NCBI GenBank assembly: GCA_037176725.1
Contig: JAZBRS010000060.1
Coordinates: 54,650,001-54,714,000 of the forward strand
Direction of reading: 5' to 3'
From: Posidonia oceanica
Taxonomy: Eukaryota; Streptophyta; Magnoliopsida; Alismatales; Posidoniaceae
Length of the DNA stretch: 64,000 bases
In this document: positions 11,401 to 23,500 of the stretch, piece by piece
How positions within the stretch are numbered: position 1 is the stretch's first letter
Layout: each line of letters starts with the position of its first letter
Notes under the pieces: model-generated
The model's input: only the letters and a program-made list of their open reading frames with translations
Told to the model about the DNA's origin: nothing
Database searches by the model: none
Made by a program: the position numbers and the translations under genes

Positions 11401-13069
11401 TCTCAACTTAAGAAGGTCAAAGCCGACATTTCCATTTGGGACCTAATCCACACCTCTGCCGAACACCGCGAAGCTTTTCTTCGCGTGTTCCAAGCCACCC
11501 ATGTGTCCCAATCTATTGAACCTTCAGCTTTGGAAAGCATGGTAGGGATGATTGCGAAGCCGGTCATCTCCTTTACAAGTGATGAGCTGCCTCCGGCAGG
11601 GATTAATCACAATCAACCCTTATTCGTCACAGTTCAGTTCAAAAACTTTTGCATTCCTCTAACACTGGTTGATAATGGGTCAGGCCTTGCGTACTACAAC
11701 TAAGCTCGGATTCAAAGCCGAGGATATCACACCAGCCGTGAAAGGAATGACAGCTTTTGACAACACCCACCATGACGCTCTAGGGATCCTGATTATTCCT
11801 CTTGCCATTGGCCCGATTGTATTCGATGTAGAATTCTATGTTGTCGACTTGAAGCCAAACTTCAACTTTCTAGTTGGGCGCCCTTGGCTCCACAAGCATC
11901 AGGTCCTTCCCTCGACCCTCCATCGAATGATAAAGTACCGTCATGGCAATGATGTCATTGTCGTCATGGCGGAGAACTTTGAGAAGGAGCGGATCGAGGC
12001 AGTCTCCCCTGTCTCTTCACAAACTATCCCTTTTGACCTTGAGACTTCTGAAGCTTTGTATCGCGTTAATCGGTGTGAACCGGTTAACTTCATTCTTGAC
12101 CTTGAATGCGCCAACTCCTTGGCCGTTCACAACAACCCCTTTCAAATGGTCGAGAATGTATGTCACAGGTGGGATTACATAAAGGGTACACCGCTCGGGC
12201 GTCACAGCCAGGGGATCGCAGAGCCGATCGTAGCGGTGGAGTGGAGGAAATCTGAAGGCCTCGGTTATGAGCCCAAGCCCAACAAAGATCACTGCTTTCA
12301 ACTGAAGGATCAGGAACCAGCCATCCCCAGAGACCTCACTAACTTCACTAGTGCAGGAGTTCTGCGATCAACTGATGATCAAGCCGTGGTGCCGGCAGAA
12401 GATTGGGTCTACATTGAGAACTACTACTCGGATGAGGAGCAGTCTGGCGCAGTAGAGGCAGTCCCAACTGGCAGCAAAGCTCTGGTTAGTACAGAGGCGC
12501 CATGATCGGTTTGTTTGGCTCTACCTTCAGCAGATACAGCAGAGAACTCAACAGGCCCTGTGGCAGAACTAACAAGCTCTTACATTTCTGCAGCCACATC
12601 TGCATCACAAGCACAAGCAACAACGACAGCTCAGAAGTCAGAGACACTCCTTCAGGCACAATCAAGCAGGCTACCTGCGGTCACAGTCGCATCAGTACCG
12701 TTGTCACTCTCTCTGGTGGGATAGTCAGTGAATTCAGTCAGCAGCGCGACTCGGCCCACTTCAGCAGCCGCATCACTGAGAATGCAGCCGGTGCAGTCCG
12801 CTTCACATCCTCCTACCACAAAACAGCAACTTTCGTGGCAGGCCCCCATGGCGTCAAAGGCCGCACTCTCACAGTCATAACCAGATGCAGAGGTCCAATT
12901 GAGCACCATAGTCTCCCAGCCCTTGGACCCTCAGAAGAGCACCTCTGCCTGCCCTCCAACTGCAATAGTGACCCTGGCAGCGTACCCATCTGCAGCCCCG
13001 CTGACTAATCTATTTGGATCTCCGATGCTGAAGCTGCCGCAATCAGGCACGCCCGCAAGCCAGACCATG
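8459..13069 (+). pseudogene. gag-pro: Broken gag-protease (and start of pol) of element AC
   Basis: The start is placed at the ATG at 8459 because MAQYVSEP is shared with B and D. Recognisable parts are the Gag core (about 9560-9840, 'LTGPALKWFTSLDMS'), a CX2HX4HX4C zinc knuckle (near 10468) and the retropepsin region, with 'LVDNGSG' near 11667 and 'GRPWLHKH' near 11880. The frame is broken by in-frame stops at 9617, 9842, 9917, 10046 and 10208, by small frameshifts early in gag and near 10860, and by a deletion just after the protease active site (about 11690). Nearly all stops correspond to CAG or TGG in D. No stop occurs at the gag-pro/pol junction near 12780. The copy is interrupted at 13069 by element B and resumes at 36756. 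Confidence 0.9.
13065..13069 (+). other. Target-site duplication CCATG, left copy (element B)
   Basis: CCATG directly precedes the TG end of the inverted LTR at 13070 and is repeated directly after the other end at 36751-36755. Five bases is the usual duplication length for this retrotransposon class. The flanking pol sequence joins without gap across the insertion when compared with D around 56665. Confidence 0.95.
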
Positions 13070-14986
13070 TGTAGTAATCCCAATCAGAAATCAGGCTTAC
13101 TATTGGCGGCGAGGTCCGAGGAGGAGGGCTCAACTCGAAAACACTTAAAATAAAGGGGAAAAGGAGAAGATAAGACAAATCAGAGTTGCCACCATGTCTA
13201 TTATCAGAAGACAAGGAAACCGGGGGAAATGCATAAATTAACACGCAAAACCAAACAGGAAATGCAAAGCAAAGCAATGCAAGGGAAAAACAAATGCAAA
13301 TACATGCAAATGAGATGACTCATGCCTAGGATAAGGGCGATATGGTCATTGCGGGCCAAAAGACTAAGCAAGGACTCCTGTTACGTGCGGGGAAGGTGTT
13401 AGGCACCCCCGACACGCCCGAGAATCGGTCTTTCTAGGCTTACGCTCGCATACACAGGGAAATGCAGATCTGAATGCCTAAATGCCAATAAATGCCTAAA
13501 TGAATGCTTATAGGTGTGCTCTAAGTGAAGAGATGCAATGCAAGGAAGTAAACGTGCAATCTAAGTGCTCAGCAGCGCTGTCTGTGTTCCGAACCGGGCG
13601 AAACCTGGTTCATGAGAACTCCAAGCAGTAAGCATCACTACCTTATATGCAAATGCAAGTGAAAAGCAAAACGACGATAAAACCAAGCAATGCATGCGAC
13701 ATGTAAGAGAAAACGGCGTAAAGCACGCGAAACAATGCAAGAAACGAGAGCGGCACACGAAACGGTGCAAGAAAACAAGGTCGGCACGCAAAACAAAGCG
13801 AGAAAGCAAAGCGGCATGCAAAACGGTGCAAAAGACAACAGCGGGCACGCAAAACAGCGCAAAAGACAAGGCGAGCACGCAAAAAGGTGCCAATAGCAAA
13901 GCGGGCGCGCAAAACGGCGCAAAAGACAAAGCAGGCACGCAAAGTGGTGCCAAAAGCGAAGCGAGCGCGCAAAAGGCAAAGCAGGCACGCAAAGTTTTGA
14001 TTATATTTTAGTTTTTTCCTTGATTTTACAGCATTTTCTTTTGGTTTGTTTTGCATTTTTTAGCTTGCATCCTTGGTTTTCCATTTTAACTAGATTTAGT
14101 TAGGTTTAGGTTCTTAATTGTTTGTTTAGTATTTTTAATTATTTGTCTTAGGGTTCTGGTTTGTTTCCCTTTTGTTTTAGAGTTTTAGAGATTTTTAAGG
14201 GTTTTTTATGGATTTTAGCAAAAGAAGGAAAAAGGAAAAGAGAAGGAAGAAGAAAAAGGAAAAAGGAGGAATAAAGGGGAAAGAGATGAGTTGGGGGAAA
14301 ACAATTTTTTAAAAGTCAGGGAAAATGCTAAAAATAAGGTAAAAATAGAAATAAGATAGAGAAGAGATTGAAGCACAAAGGGGGCCCATAGCCAGGCAAG
14401 AAAAAGAGAGAGAAGGGGATGAAAAGAGGGAGGATAATCAGGAGAGAGAGAGGAGAGAGAAAAGAATAATCCAAGAGAGAGAAAAGGATAATTTAGGTAA
14501 AAGGAAGGCTTAAAAGTTTTGAAATGGGGTGAAAATTGGGGAGTGTGTAGCCTAGGGTTTCTAGTGTTGGTTCTAGGGCTTTGGTCTGATTTTGAGCAAG
14601 TTTTGGAGGGGTTTTGAGGTGTAGAAAAAGGGTGGTTTCACCTAAGTTTTCTAGGATTTTTGGGAATGGTTTTGGGCTGAAAGTTTTTAAGTGTTTGGGT
14701 AGGTTTGCTAAGTAGGGGTTGATGGGTTTTCCTATGGTTTTTGGGCAGGTTTTGGACTGAAAGTTTTTAAGTGTTTGGGTAGGTTTGCTAAGTAGGAGTT
14801 GATGGGTTTTCCTATGGCTTTTGGGCAGGTTTTGGGCTTGGGAAGTGGGTGTAGGCTTAGGTCAAGTCAGGCTTGTTTTGAAGGGTGAGATGAAGAGGGT
14901 TGGGGGCTATTTTGACCTAGGTTTAGATCCAGCAAGTCACCAGAAGGTCCCAAATGATCCGAGCCTGTCAAGATGGGGTGTCAACA
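13070..14986 (-). mobile_element. 3' LTR of element B, internally deleted (1917 bp)
   Basis: 13070-13994 matches 30882 to about 31815, and 13995-14986 matches about 35756-36750. The 3.95 kb in between are missing. The break lies at the end of the ~30-bp minisatellite, so slippage or recombination involving that array is plausible. The lost part includes the candidate promoter, the candidate splice donor and the GC-rich middle. An 80-bp duplication (14671-14750 and 14751-14830) is shared with the 5' LTR (from 36435). Confidence 0.9.
13700..13990 (-). repeat. ~30-bp minisatellite in the B 3' LTR
   Basis: Reversed counterpart of the array at 6030-6350. The unit reads 'gcgggcacgcaaaacggcgcaaaagaca' on the plus strand. 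It ends at the deletion breakpoint. Open frames on both strands are a by-product of the repeat. Confidence 0.75.
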
Positions 14987-15000
14987 AATGCCCCTCCCTA
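14987..15000 (-). promoter_or_regulatory. Polypurine tract of element B
   Basis: On the minus strand TTAGGGAGGGGCATT directly precedes the LTR start TGTTGACACC. The GGGAGGGG core fits a plus-strand primer for reverse transcription. No such tract precedes the LTR at 44938. Confidence 0.7.
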
Positions 15001-15539
15001 AGCAAGGTCAAGCGGAGCGAGGCCGCTGCTCAGGGTTGACAAGACACCCCATCTGACCGACGGGAGCAGAGGTTTGCTATGGGCGTGAGCTACTTATTCG
15101 GCAGATGCACCGAAAATCGTAGCCCGTTGCCGCAATGCAAAATGCAGGTGCAGATGGATGATGTGCAGGGTATGCAATGCATGCTAATGCAAATGTCACG
15201 CCAGTGTTAGTACAAAAGTTAGTGCAGTTAAAAGAAATGCTGATGCCGTGCAAGTGATGCTGATGATGTTAAACTAGTATGCAATGCTAGCTGAGAAGGT
15301 GCAGAGATGATGCAAGAGAAATGCTAAAAGAAAGGCGCGATGTGGCGCGAAGATCTGGCGGGTAGGCCAGACTTGCGCGACAAGGCAAGAAAGAAAAGGT
15401 GCAGCTTGTCCCCGTCTAGGGAGCAAGCTAGCAGAAAAGAGAGGGGTGCGAGGGGAGAGGGGCCAACTCTCCTATCGCAAGGGGAAGCGGGACTTTGCCT
15501 TCCTGGGACAAGGCCACGCGAAGAAGGTGATAAGGTGTC
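15001..15539 (-). mobile_element. 3' untranslated region of B next to the LTR, non-repetitive
   Basis: Between the polypurine tract and the satellite arrays. I see no ORF with recognisable content. 'atgca'-rich sequence (15140-15330) and GC-rich sequence (15330-15540) are present. The short plus-strand ORF around 15340-15558 is antisense to the element and unsupported. Confidence 0.5.
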
Positions 15540-16545
15540 GGGCTTATCGGCCGGATAGTTTACGGTCCTATCAACCGGGAGTGATAGTTTACAGTCCTAT
15601 CAACTGGAAGCAATAGTTTACAGCCCTATCAACTGGAAGCGATAGTTTACGGTCCTATCAACCGGAAGCAGTTGTGAGTGATAGTTACTGGATATCAGCC
15701 GTATAACATGATTATGCGGGATAGTTTACAGTCCTATCAACTGGAACGATAGTTTACAGACCTATCAACTGGAGCGATAGTTTACAGTCCTATCAACTGG
15801 AAGCGATAGTTTACAGCCCTATCAACTGAAAGCACAAACCATGAGGGATAGTTACTGGGTATCAGCCGTATAACGCAAATGCCAGAGAATGATAGTTTAC
15901 GGTCCTATCAACCGGAGTGATAGTTTACAGGCCTATCAACTGGAGCGATAGTTTACAGTCCTATCAACTGGAAAGGGCATTTGCGAGGGATAGTTACTAG
16001 ATATCAGCCGTATAACATGATTGCGAGTGATAGTTTACAGTCCTATCAACTGGAACGATAGTTTACAGTCCTATCAACTGGAGCGATAGTTTACAGTCCT
16101 ATCAACTGGAAAGCGCAATCATGAGGGATAGTTACTGGATATCAGCCGTATAATGCAATTGCAGGTGATAGTTTACGGTCCTATCAACCGGAACGATAGT
16201 TTACAGTCCTATCAACTGGAACGATAGTTTACAGTCCTATCAACTGGAGCGATAGTTTACAGTCCTATCAACTGGAAGCTGCAATTGCAAGGGACAGTTA
16301 CTGGATGTCAGCCGTATAACGTAATTGCAAGTGATAGTTTCGGATATTAGCCAATGATGAGTTTTGGATCATCAGCCAGAGAATGATAGTTTACAGTCCT
16401 ATCAACTAGAGCGATAGTTTACAGTCCTATCAACTGGAAAGTGCAATTACGAGGGACAGTTACTGGATGTCAGCCGTATAACACAACTGCGGGCCAGATC
16501 AGGGATCAGCCCAAGATGATAGTTTACGGTCCTATCAACCGAAAA
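15540..16545 (-). repeat. 28-bp satellite with interspersed ~40-bp spacer units in B 3' region
   Basis: Many copies of 'gatagtttacagtcctatcaactgg' (about 26-28 bp), in runs of 2-4, are separated by a second unit 'agggatagttactggatatcagccgtataac'. Each short unit contains GATAG...CTATC and can fold on itself. The alternation gives a higher-order pattern. It does not occur in the visible 3' regions of C or D. Confidence 0.85.
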
Positions 16546-16551
16546 GAGCAG

Positions 16552-17250
16552 TGATTGATTGATTGATTGATTGATAAGATATCGGACTTATCGGCCGGCA
16601 AAGAGGGGATGAGGTAATGATGAGATTGATTGGTTGAAAAGGTGATAAGATATCGGACTTATCGGCCGGCAAAGAGGGGATGAGGTAATGATGAGATTGA
16701 TTGATTGAAAAGGTGATAAGATATCGGACTTATCGGCTGGCAAAGAGGGGATGAGGTAATGATGAGATTGATTGATTGAAAAGGTGATAAGATATCGGAC
16801 TTATCGGCCGGCAAAGAGGGGATGAGGTAATGATGAGATTGATTGATTAAAAAGGTAATAAGATATCGGACTTATCGGCCGGCAAAAAGGGGATGAGGTA
16901 ATGATGAGATTGATTGGTTGAAAAGGTGATAAGATATCGGACTTATCGGCCGGCAAAGAGGGGATGAGGTAATGATGAGATTGATTGGTTGAAAATGGGA
17001 TAAGATATCGGACTTATCGGCCGGTAAAGAGGGGATGAGGTAATGATGAGATTGATTGGTTGAAAAGGTGATAAGATATCGGACTTATCGGCCGGCAAAG
17101 AGGGGATGAGGTAATGATGAGATTGATTGGTTGAAAAGGTAATAAGATATCGAACTTATCGGCCGGCAAAGAGGGGATGAGGTAATGATGAGATTGATTG
17201 ATTGAAAAGGTGATAAGATATCGGACTTGTCGGTCGGCAAAGAGGGGATG
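16552..17250 (-). repeat. 71-bp satellite with palindromic core in B 3' region
   Basis: About ten units with a regular 71-bp period (cores at 16644, 16715, 16786 and so on). Each contains 'gataagatatcggacttatc', a near palindrome, followed by 'ggccggcaaagaggggatgaggtaatgatgaga'. A (TGAT)n microsatellite lies at its start (16552-16575). The core is the reverse complement of the core in the C array at 44160-44937. Confidence 0.9.
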
Positions 17251-17371
17251 AGATAATGATGAGATACCGGGCTTGCCGGTAAAGGTTTCGCGAGAGCGAA
17301 TCATCCCATGACACCAGGAATATCATAGGGGAAAGAGGGGGAGAATGATACCAAGGGGCGATCAAAAGATG

Positions 17372-17398
17372 CCCCTGGTGTCGGGATGACACCAGGGG
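17372..17398 (-). promoter_or_regulatory. Perfect 11-bp hairpin in B 3' region
   Basis: CCCCTGGTGTC and GACACCAGGGG flank a 5-base loop. The matching site in C (44031-44057) has CCCCTGGTATC and GATACCAGGGG, so one base pair changed on both sides and pairing is preserved. The surrounding ~150 bp are also shared between B and C. Confidence 0.65.
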
Positions 17399-17477
17399 TT
17401 GGCCAGCGCATTCTTGGTATCAAAAACCGAGGGTGAAGACAAGACTGTCATGCTTGTCAGACAAGTAGTTTGGGGTA

Positions 17478-17660
17478 CCAGCCCGAAGCTGATGACAGGT
17501 TGACAGACCTATCGCCGAGCAGTTGGGGGTGCCAGCCTGAAGCTGATGACAGGTTGACGGACCTATCGCCGAGCAGTTGGGGGTGCCAACCCGAAGCTGA
17601 TGACAGGTTGATGGACCTATCGCCGAGCAGTTGGTGGTGCCAGCCCGAAGCTGACTCAGC
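17478..17660 (-). repeat. 54-bp tandem repeat in B 3' region
   Basis: Three full units and a fourth start of 'ccagcccgaagctgatgacaggttgac...' at 17478, 17532, 17586 and 17640 (period 54). The same module, reversed, is the core of the 83-bp repeat in D (63791-64000). C has single degenerate pieces around 43925-43985. Confidence 0.85.
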
Positions 17661-17937
17661 TGGGGACGCTGGATTGCTTGGCTTGATGGCGCAGGTCTGC
17701 AGAGATTCTAGACTCCGGGCGGCTGCTGAGGACTTTCCTGCGTTGTGTTGGCTGCAAGTCTGGCCAGAGGGCTTAAGGTGATGTTGGCAATGATAATGCA
17801 ATGCATTAAGCAGTGTGGAAGTGCAAGCAGACAGTAGAAAACACTTTTTCATTGAAAGATCTTGATTACATGCCTGTGGCAGGCCAAAAGCATACAGCAC
17901 AACTTGAAAGGAAACTACACATCGGCTGTACAAGTGC
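17661..17937 (-). mobile_element. 3' untranslated sequence of B between ORF3 and repeats
   Basis: Non-repetitive sequence after the end of ORF3. It resembles 63480-63790 of D and 43645-43920 of C. No gene is seen. Confidence 0.5.
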
Positions 17938-19124
17938 CTAGCCAGTTCAGGCCTTCTTTGACTGCCTGGAGTCGTGGAATAGGGGGTCGCCTGGCAGGAT
18001 TTCATCGACGGGCCAGAGCTCCTGGACCTCAATCACATACTCAGGGGCGCATCCTACACCTCTCACAGCTGCGATGTCTATTGATCGCACCCCATGCTGC
18101 ATCAGATCAGCCAGCTTCTTGGTGGGGGCAGTCGTGCTGAGAGGGTATGCTTGAAGGAGCTCCGGCCCTGTGCTGTCAACAAAGACGCCCTACTGGAAGC
18201 CAAATTGGCGCATAACCCTGATGGGATGGTATTCCACACCTGCCGTGAATCCTGGTAGCACAATCAGCCGCGTGTCGCGCGCGCTGAAAAAGACAGTGAA
18301 TGGCTCGGCTACAGAGGGGATGATACGCCAGGTTACAGTGTCGTCAGTTAGTGCTGATAGCCTTTCATATTCCTCTTTGACGCTTTTGACTGTCTTGGCA
18401 CGGCCGCTGCTGCAGTAGGCATCAAAAGCATGCACTTGGGGGTGCAGAAGGTTCATTTCTAAGTGTGCAGTTAGCCAGACTTGTATAAGTGCCCCGCAGC
18501 CGTGGAAGTGGCGGCAGCGATGTGAGATGCGGTCCACCCTGCGATATGTTTCTGCCAGAACAACTGGTGCCAGGTCTATCTGCCGGGTCACCACAGCAAG
18601 TGCTATCTCTGCAACCTCAATGGCCACTGTCAGTCGGCCATGAGTAAAGATCAGCTCGCCCAGGAAGCGGATGACAAACCCTCGGAGCCACAGCTCATCT
18701 CCGAGTTCGACGCGCTTTTTCATGACATCATCAAAGTGCGCTAGGCGAAGCATAGGTTCAGGTCCGCTGGTGCAGATCAGTCTTTGTTGGCAGCTTCGAG
18801 TAGGGAGCCCAGTCAGCTGGCTCAGGACCTCGACGTATCTGTCACGCCTCATGAAGATAGGCAGCCCCATGATCTTGGAGAAGCCACAGATCCAACGCAC
18901 TTCTTCCAGTGTGGGTGTAAGCTCAATTCTGCCAAAGCGAAAGACGTGGTGTACCGGTTTCCAGAACCTTGCGGCGGCACACAGAAGATGGCGGCTTACA
19001 TCAGCAGCTTGGTTGGGATGCCCCACAGGCATAGCTTTTCGCAGTCTTCTTGGGTAAGCTCGTCGATCCATTCTCGCAGGGTCTCCGAGCAGTGCGCTGG
19101 AGTCAACAGAGTAGGGAAACCCAT
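17938..19124 (-). pseudogene. Broken ORF3 (PMD/DUF7745-like) of element B
   Basis: The ATG at 19124 begins MGFPTLLTPAHC as in D. The frame is lost near 19025, where B lacks about 16 bases relative to D around a repeated CTGCTGA. The following frame then runs to a TAG at 18190 (Q codon in D). Similarity continues to about 17938, with a late TGA at 17947-17949. Motifs shared with D include 'RHLLCAAARFWKP', 'ELTPTLEEVRWICGF' and the 'HRCRHFHGCGAL' segment. Clear remnant of the same gene as 62271-63473. Confidence 0.85.
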
Positions 19125-20530
19125 TGCGCAGATCGCAGGGGTACAAGCAGATAACTGCAGAGCTTGAGGGTACCTGTTATCACTATCGTAAACAGTCAGA
19201 TCACACAAGCATATAATCTCTGGCAGAAAGCAGAATCTGAGGCTGATAATGTAGTTCAAAATGCATCTAGCAGTTGATATCAGAACATAGCAGCTAAACA
19301 AAGATAAGCAAAGGGAATCTACAGCAGTCTTGCGGATACGGGGGCGAGGGCCGGCAGGAGATCTAGACCGGCGCAGCTCGAGCAACGTCAACGCGTTCTA
19401 GGCAAGAAGTACTGTCTCAGGGTCGAAGTGAGTTGCAGAGCGGGACGATTGATAAGAAAGGAAGGATAGATGCGGATGCATGTATGCATGATGCAGGTTG
19501 GCATGCTTATGAAATGGTTAGTATGCTTGAGTGCCCTCAGCATACGGAGTGCTTTGGTGCCTGCTGCAAAGGAAGGGAGTGGTCCCCGGCTCACTGGGCC
19601 CTACTTAGACTCTTGGCTCACTGGTGGCACTCCGGAACGGGTGTTGGCACTATACAGGTGGTGGTGTGGTGAGGACAGGCTACTTGCCGAACTCTCAGGA
19701 CCTACACCTACTCTTTTTGCTCTCTTTTTTTGATTTCTCCCTCATAGGTATGCAGTCTTTCTCTGCCCCTAGCTGGGAGAGGGTAAGTGTTTTGCTTTTG
19801 GAGGGAAGTGGTAGACCCTTTTAGGCTTACACCCTTAGGTCTCTAGTGAGGTGCGGGGGATGATGGTGCCTGTATTTTCGGGCTGAATCTTGCCTTTTTC
19901 TCTTTCTTTCTTTTTTGCTTTTGCTTTTTCCCTCTTTTTTGGTTTTTGTTCTATCTCTTTTTTTGCTTGTTTGATCTCTTTTCTCTCTTTTTTTTTTCAG
20001 GCTTTTGCTATCCCCATTTTGGTGACAAAGGAAGGGTGTTTGAGTCGTGATGGATCTGGGCCTTGGGTCGGCTATGTGACGGGTAGAAAGAGCAGGGTTA
20101 GACTGCACACCCCTATCTCTAGGGCCGGCTTCTGTCTTCGTCTTCTGTTCCTTGGACGTGCCCAAGCCTAGATGTCTACTCTCACTTTTTCCAGACTCAC
20201 ATCCTAACATTTTTTCTCCCTCAAAGGTGTATGTCCTTACGAGATTAGGCAGTTCGCCTGTCTTGATTGGTGGTGGCTCCCTCACTAGCTAAGACATCTA
20301 AGTAGTGCCGGGTGAGGTAGGGCGGACTCTTTCCAGAGCAGGCAAGCACTTCCGGTTCTCATCACCGGGCCGAAGATGTAATGCATGATTTGAAGGGAGG
20401 ACGATGATGATTGAAGGAGAGTTGATGCATGAGTAGGATAGATAGAAGATGCAGGTAGGACGAGAATGCAAGAGGTGAGAATGCAAGTGTGTAGGTGGGA
20501 GAAGGGCATCTACAACGGGGCCGCCTTCGG
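19125..20530 (-). mobile_element. Spacer between pol and ORF3 of element B
   Basis: No gene is recognised. Blocks conserved with C (40960-42441) and D (60825-62270) include the pair around 20340-20370 (CCGGTTCTCATCACCGGGC on the plus strand) and the AGGTGTAGGTCCTGAGAG block near 19695. A T-rich tract (plus strand, about 19890-20000) corresponds to the A-rich tracts of C and D. Confidence 0.6.
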
Positions 20531-23500
20531 CTACTGATAGTACTTCTTGAGATAGCAGAGGTTGACGGGCTCAGACTGCTCGACCCTGTCCATATCCTCA
20601 AGAGTTACAGTGCCTCCCAAGAAGATCTGCTTGACCACGAAGGAGCCACACCAATTAGGTCGGAATTTCCCTCGACCATCAGGCAAATGAATGGCGCGCA
20701 AAACGAGGTCCCCTAGCTGAAAGTTTCTGGGCTGGACCTTCTTTAGGAATGCTCTAACCATCCGCTTCTGGTAGCAATGTGCGTTGTGCATAGCTTGCAA
20801 TCTGTGCTCATCAATCAGGTTCAGTTGGACGCAGCGGTCTTCGACCCATTCTGCCTCTTCCAACTCAGCTTCTCGTAGGATCCGCAGTGAGGGGATCTCT
20901 ACTTCAACAGGTAGCACCGCTTCCATGCCGTACACCAGAGAGTACGGGGTGGCTCCCGTCGAGGTCCGGATTGATGTCCTGTACGCCTAGAGCGCGTACG
21001 GGAGCTTGTCATGCTAATCCTTGTGGGTTTCTGCTAACTTCTTTAGGATTTTAACAATGTTCTTGTTTGCAGACTCCACCGCTCCGTTCATCTGTGGCCG
21101 ATAGGGCGAGGATCGATGATGCTTGATTTTGAGACTCTGCAGGTATTCTTCGATCCTCTTAGCAATGAAGTTTGTGCCATTATCAGAGATGACTGAGTGC
21201 GGGACCCCATATCGGGCAACGATATTGTTCCTGATAAATTTTTCTATTGCCACAGCGGTGACTGTCTTATAAGAGGCTGCTTCCACCCACTTGGTAAAGT
21301 AATCGATCGCTACCAGAATGTAATGATGACCATTTGAAGCAGCTGGGTGGATGGCGCCAAGGACATCGATCCCCCAGGTGGAGAAAGGCCATGGTGAAGA
21401 CTTGTTATGCAGCTGTTGCGGGGGGGCCTTGATGAAGTTACCATGGATCTGGCATTTGTGGCATCTACGCACAAACCGGCAGCAGTCTGCTTCCATGTTC
21501 TGCCAGAAATATCCTTGGAGCATGATCTTCTTGGCCAGGAGGACGCCGTTCATGTGCGGGCCACAGGTCCCTGCATGCACTTGAAGCATCAACGTGTCAG
21601 CCTCCGATTTGTTCAGGCAGCGCAGTAGCATCTGATTATATGACCTTCTATACAGCTGCCTAGCCCCCAACACATACTTTGACGCCAGACGCGCCAGAGT
21701 TCTCTTGTCTGCTCCCGCAGTATCAGGAGGAAAGCTGCCAGACACCAGGAAAGATTTTATATCTCGATACCAGGTCTGCTCCTCTGCTGGATCCACCTCT
21801 TCTATGTTCAGGCAATATGCAGGCTGCTCAATGCGAGTAACAGATACATCCACTGCGCTGTCTTCAGGCATGGTGAGCCAGGATGCCAGAGTTGCTAGTG
21901 CGTCTGCGTACGCGTTCCTTGCTCTGTTCATGTATGTGAAGTGGATGCTCTCAAATTCTTCCATCAGCCTCAGTAGGTGTTCGTGATACGGCACAAGCTT
22001 AGGATCTTTTGTCCTCCAGTCGCCGTTCACTTGAGAGATTACTAGCATGGCATCACCGTGTACATGCAGCTTCTATGCCTTAAGCTCGAGGGCGACTTTC
22101 AACCCTAGGATGCATGCTTCATATTCTGCTTCATTGTTCGTGCAGGTGAAAGTCAGCTTCCTCGCGAAGGGAATCATCTGTCCCTAGGGCGTAGTCAGCA
22201 CTGCGCCTACGCCTCGGCCCTTTTTGTTGACAGCGCCATCAAAGTAGAGCTGCCATTCCTCTTGTTTTTCAGGATTTCTCTCCTCAGAGCCCTCCATTGC
22301 GAAGAGGATGTCCTCGTCAGGGAACTGCGTCTGGAGGGGTTGGTATTCAGGCAGAAGGAGATCAGCAAGATGGTCTGCCATGGCCTGGCCCTTCATGGAT
22401 TTCTGTGTGACAAAGGTGATGTCGTACTAAGACAATAACACATGCCACTTAGCACATCTGCCTACCATGGCCGGCTTTTGAAAGAGGAACTTGATAGGAT
22501 CATGCCGGCATAAGAGCTGAATTGGGTATGCCATCATGTAGTGCCTCAGTTTTTGTGCAGTCCAGACAAGGGACAAGCAAGTCTTCTCTAGTGTACTGTA
22601 CCTGGCTTCGCATTCCTTAAATTTCTTGCTCAGGTAGTAGATGGCGCGCTCCTTTCTACCAGATTCGTCATGTTGGCCCAAGACGGCGCCCATGGAATGC
22701 TGCGTGGTAGAAAGGTAGAGAAGCAAAGGTCTCCCTGGTGTAGGGGGAACCAAGACAGGAGGCTTGATCAACAGCTGCTTGATCTTGGCAAATGCAGCCT
22801 GACACTCCTCGCTCCAGTCGATTTGCGCATTCTTCTTCAAGAGCTTAAATATGGCTTCACATATGGGCGTAAGCTGTGCAATAAAGCGACTGATATACTG
22901 TAAACGCCCAAGCAGACTTCTGACCTCCTTTTCAGTTCTGGGGGGTGGCATGTCCACGATGGCGTTTGCTTTCATCGGGTCCACCTCAATCCCCCTTTGG
23001 CTAACAATGTAGCCGAGCAGCTTGCTAGAAGACACCCCGAATACACACTTCTTGGGATTCAGGCGCAATTTGTATTTCTGTAGACGGTCAAAGAGCTTTT
23101 TTAGACAGGCAAGATGCTCTTCAGGCTCTCTGGTTTTAGCAATCATGTCGTCTACGTAGACCTCTACTTCTTGGTGTATGAGGTCGTGGAACAGTGCAGT
23201 CATGGCCCTCTGATATGTCGCACCAGCATTTTTCAGGCCGAACGGCATGACTTGGTAGCAGAAGACTCCCCAAGGGGTGATGAATGAGGTCTTTTCCATG
23301 TCTTCTTCTGCCATTTTAATCTGGTTATATCCAGAAAAGCCGTCCATGAAGGAGAGCATCTTGTGGCCTGCTGTATTGTCGACTAGGACGTCAATGTGAG
23401 GCAAGGGGAAGTCGTCCTTGGGACTTGCCTTGTTCAGGTCCCTGTAGTCGATGCAGATCCGGATTCGGCCATCTTTCTTGGGCACAAGTACAATGTTGGC

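Noticed and set aside
15001..17660. CRISPR-like array
   Set aside because: Repeats and spacers are both repeated and lie inside the 3' region of a plant retrotransposon. It is a satellite.
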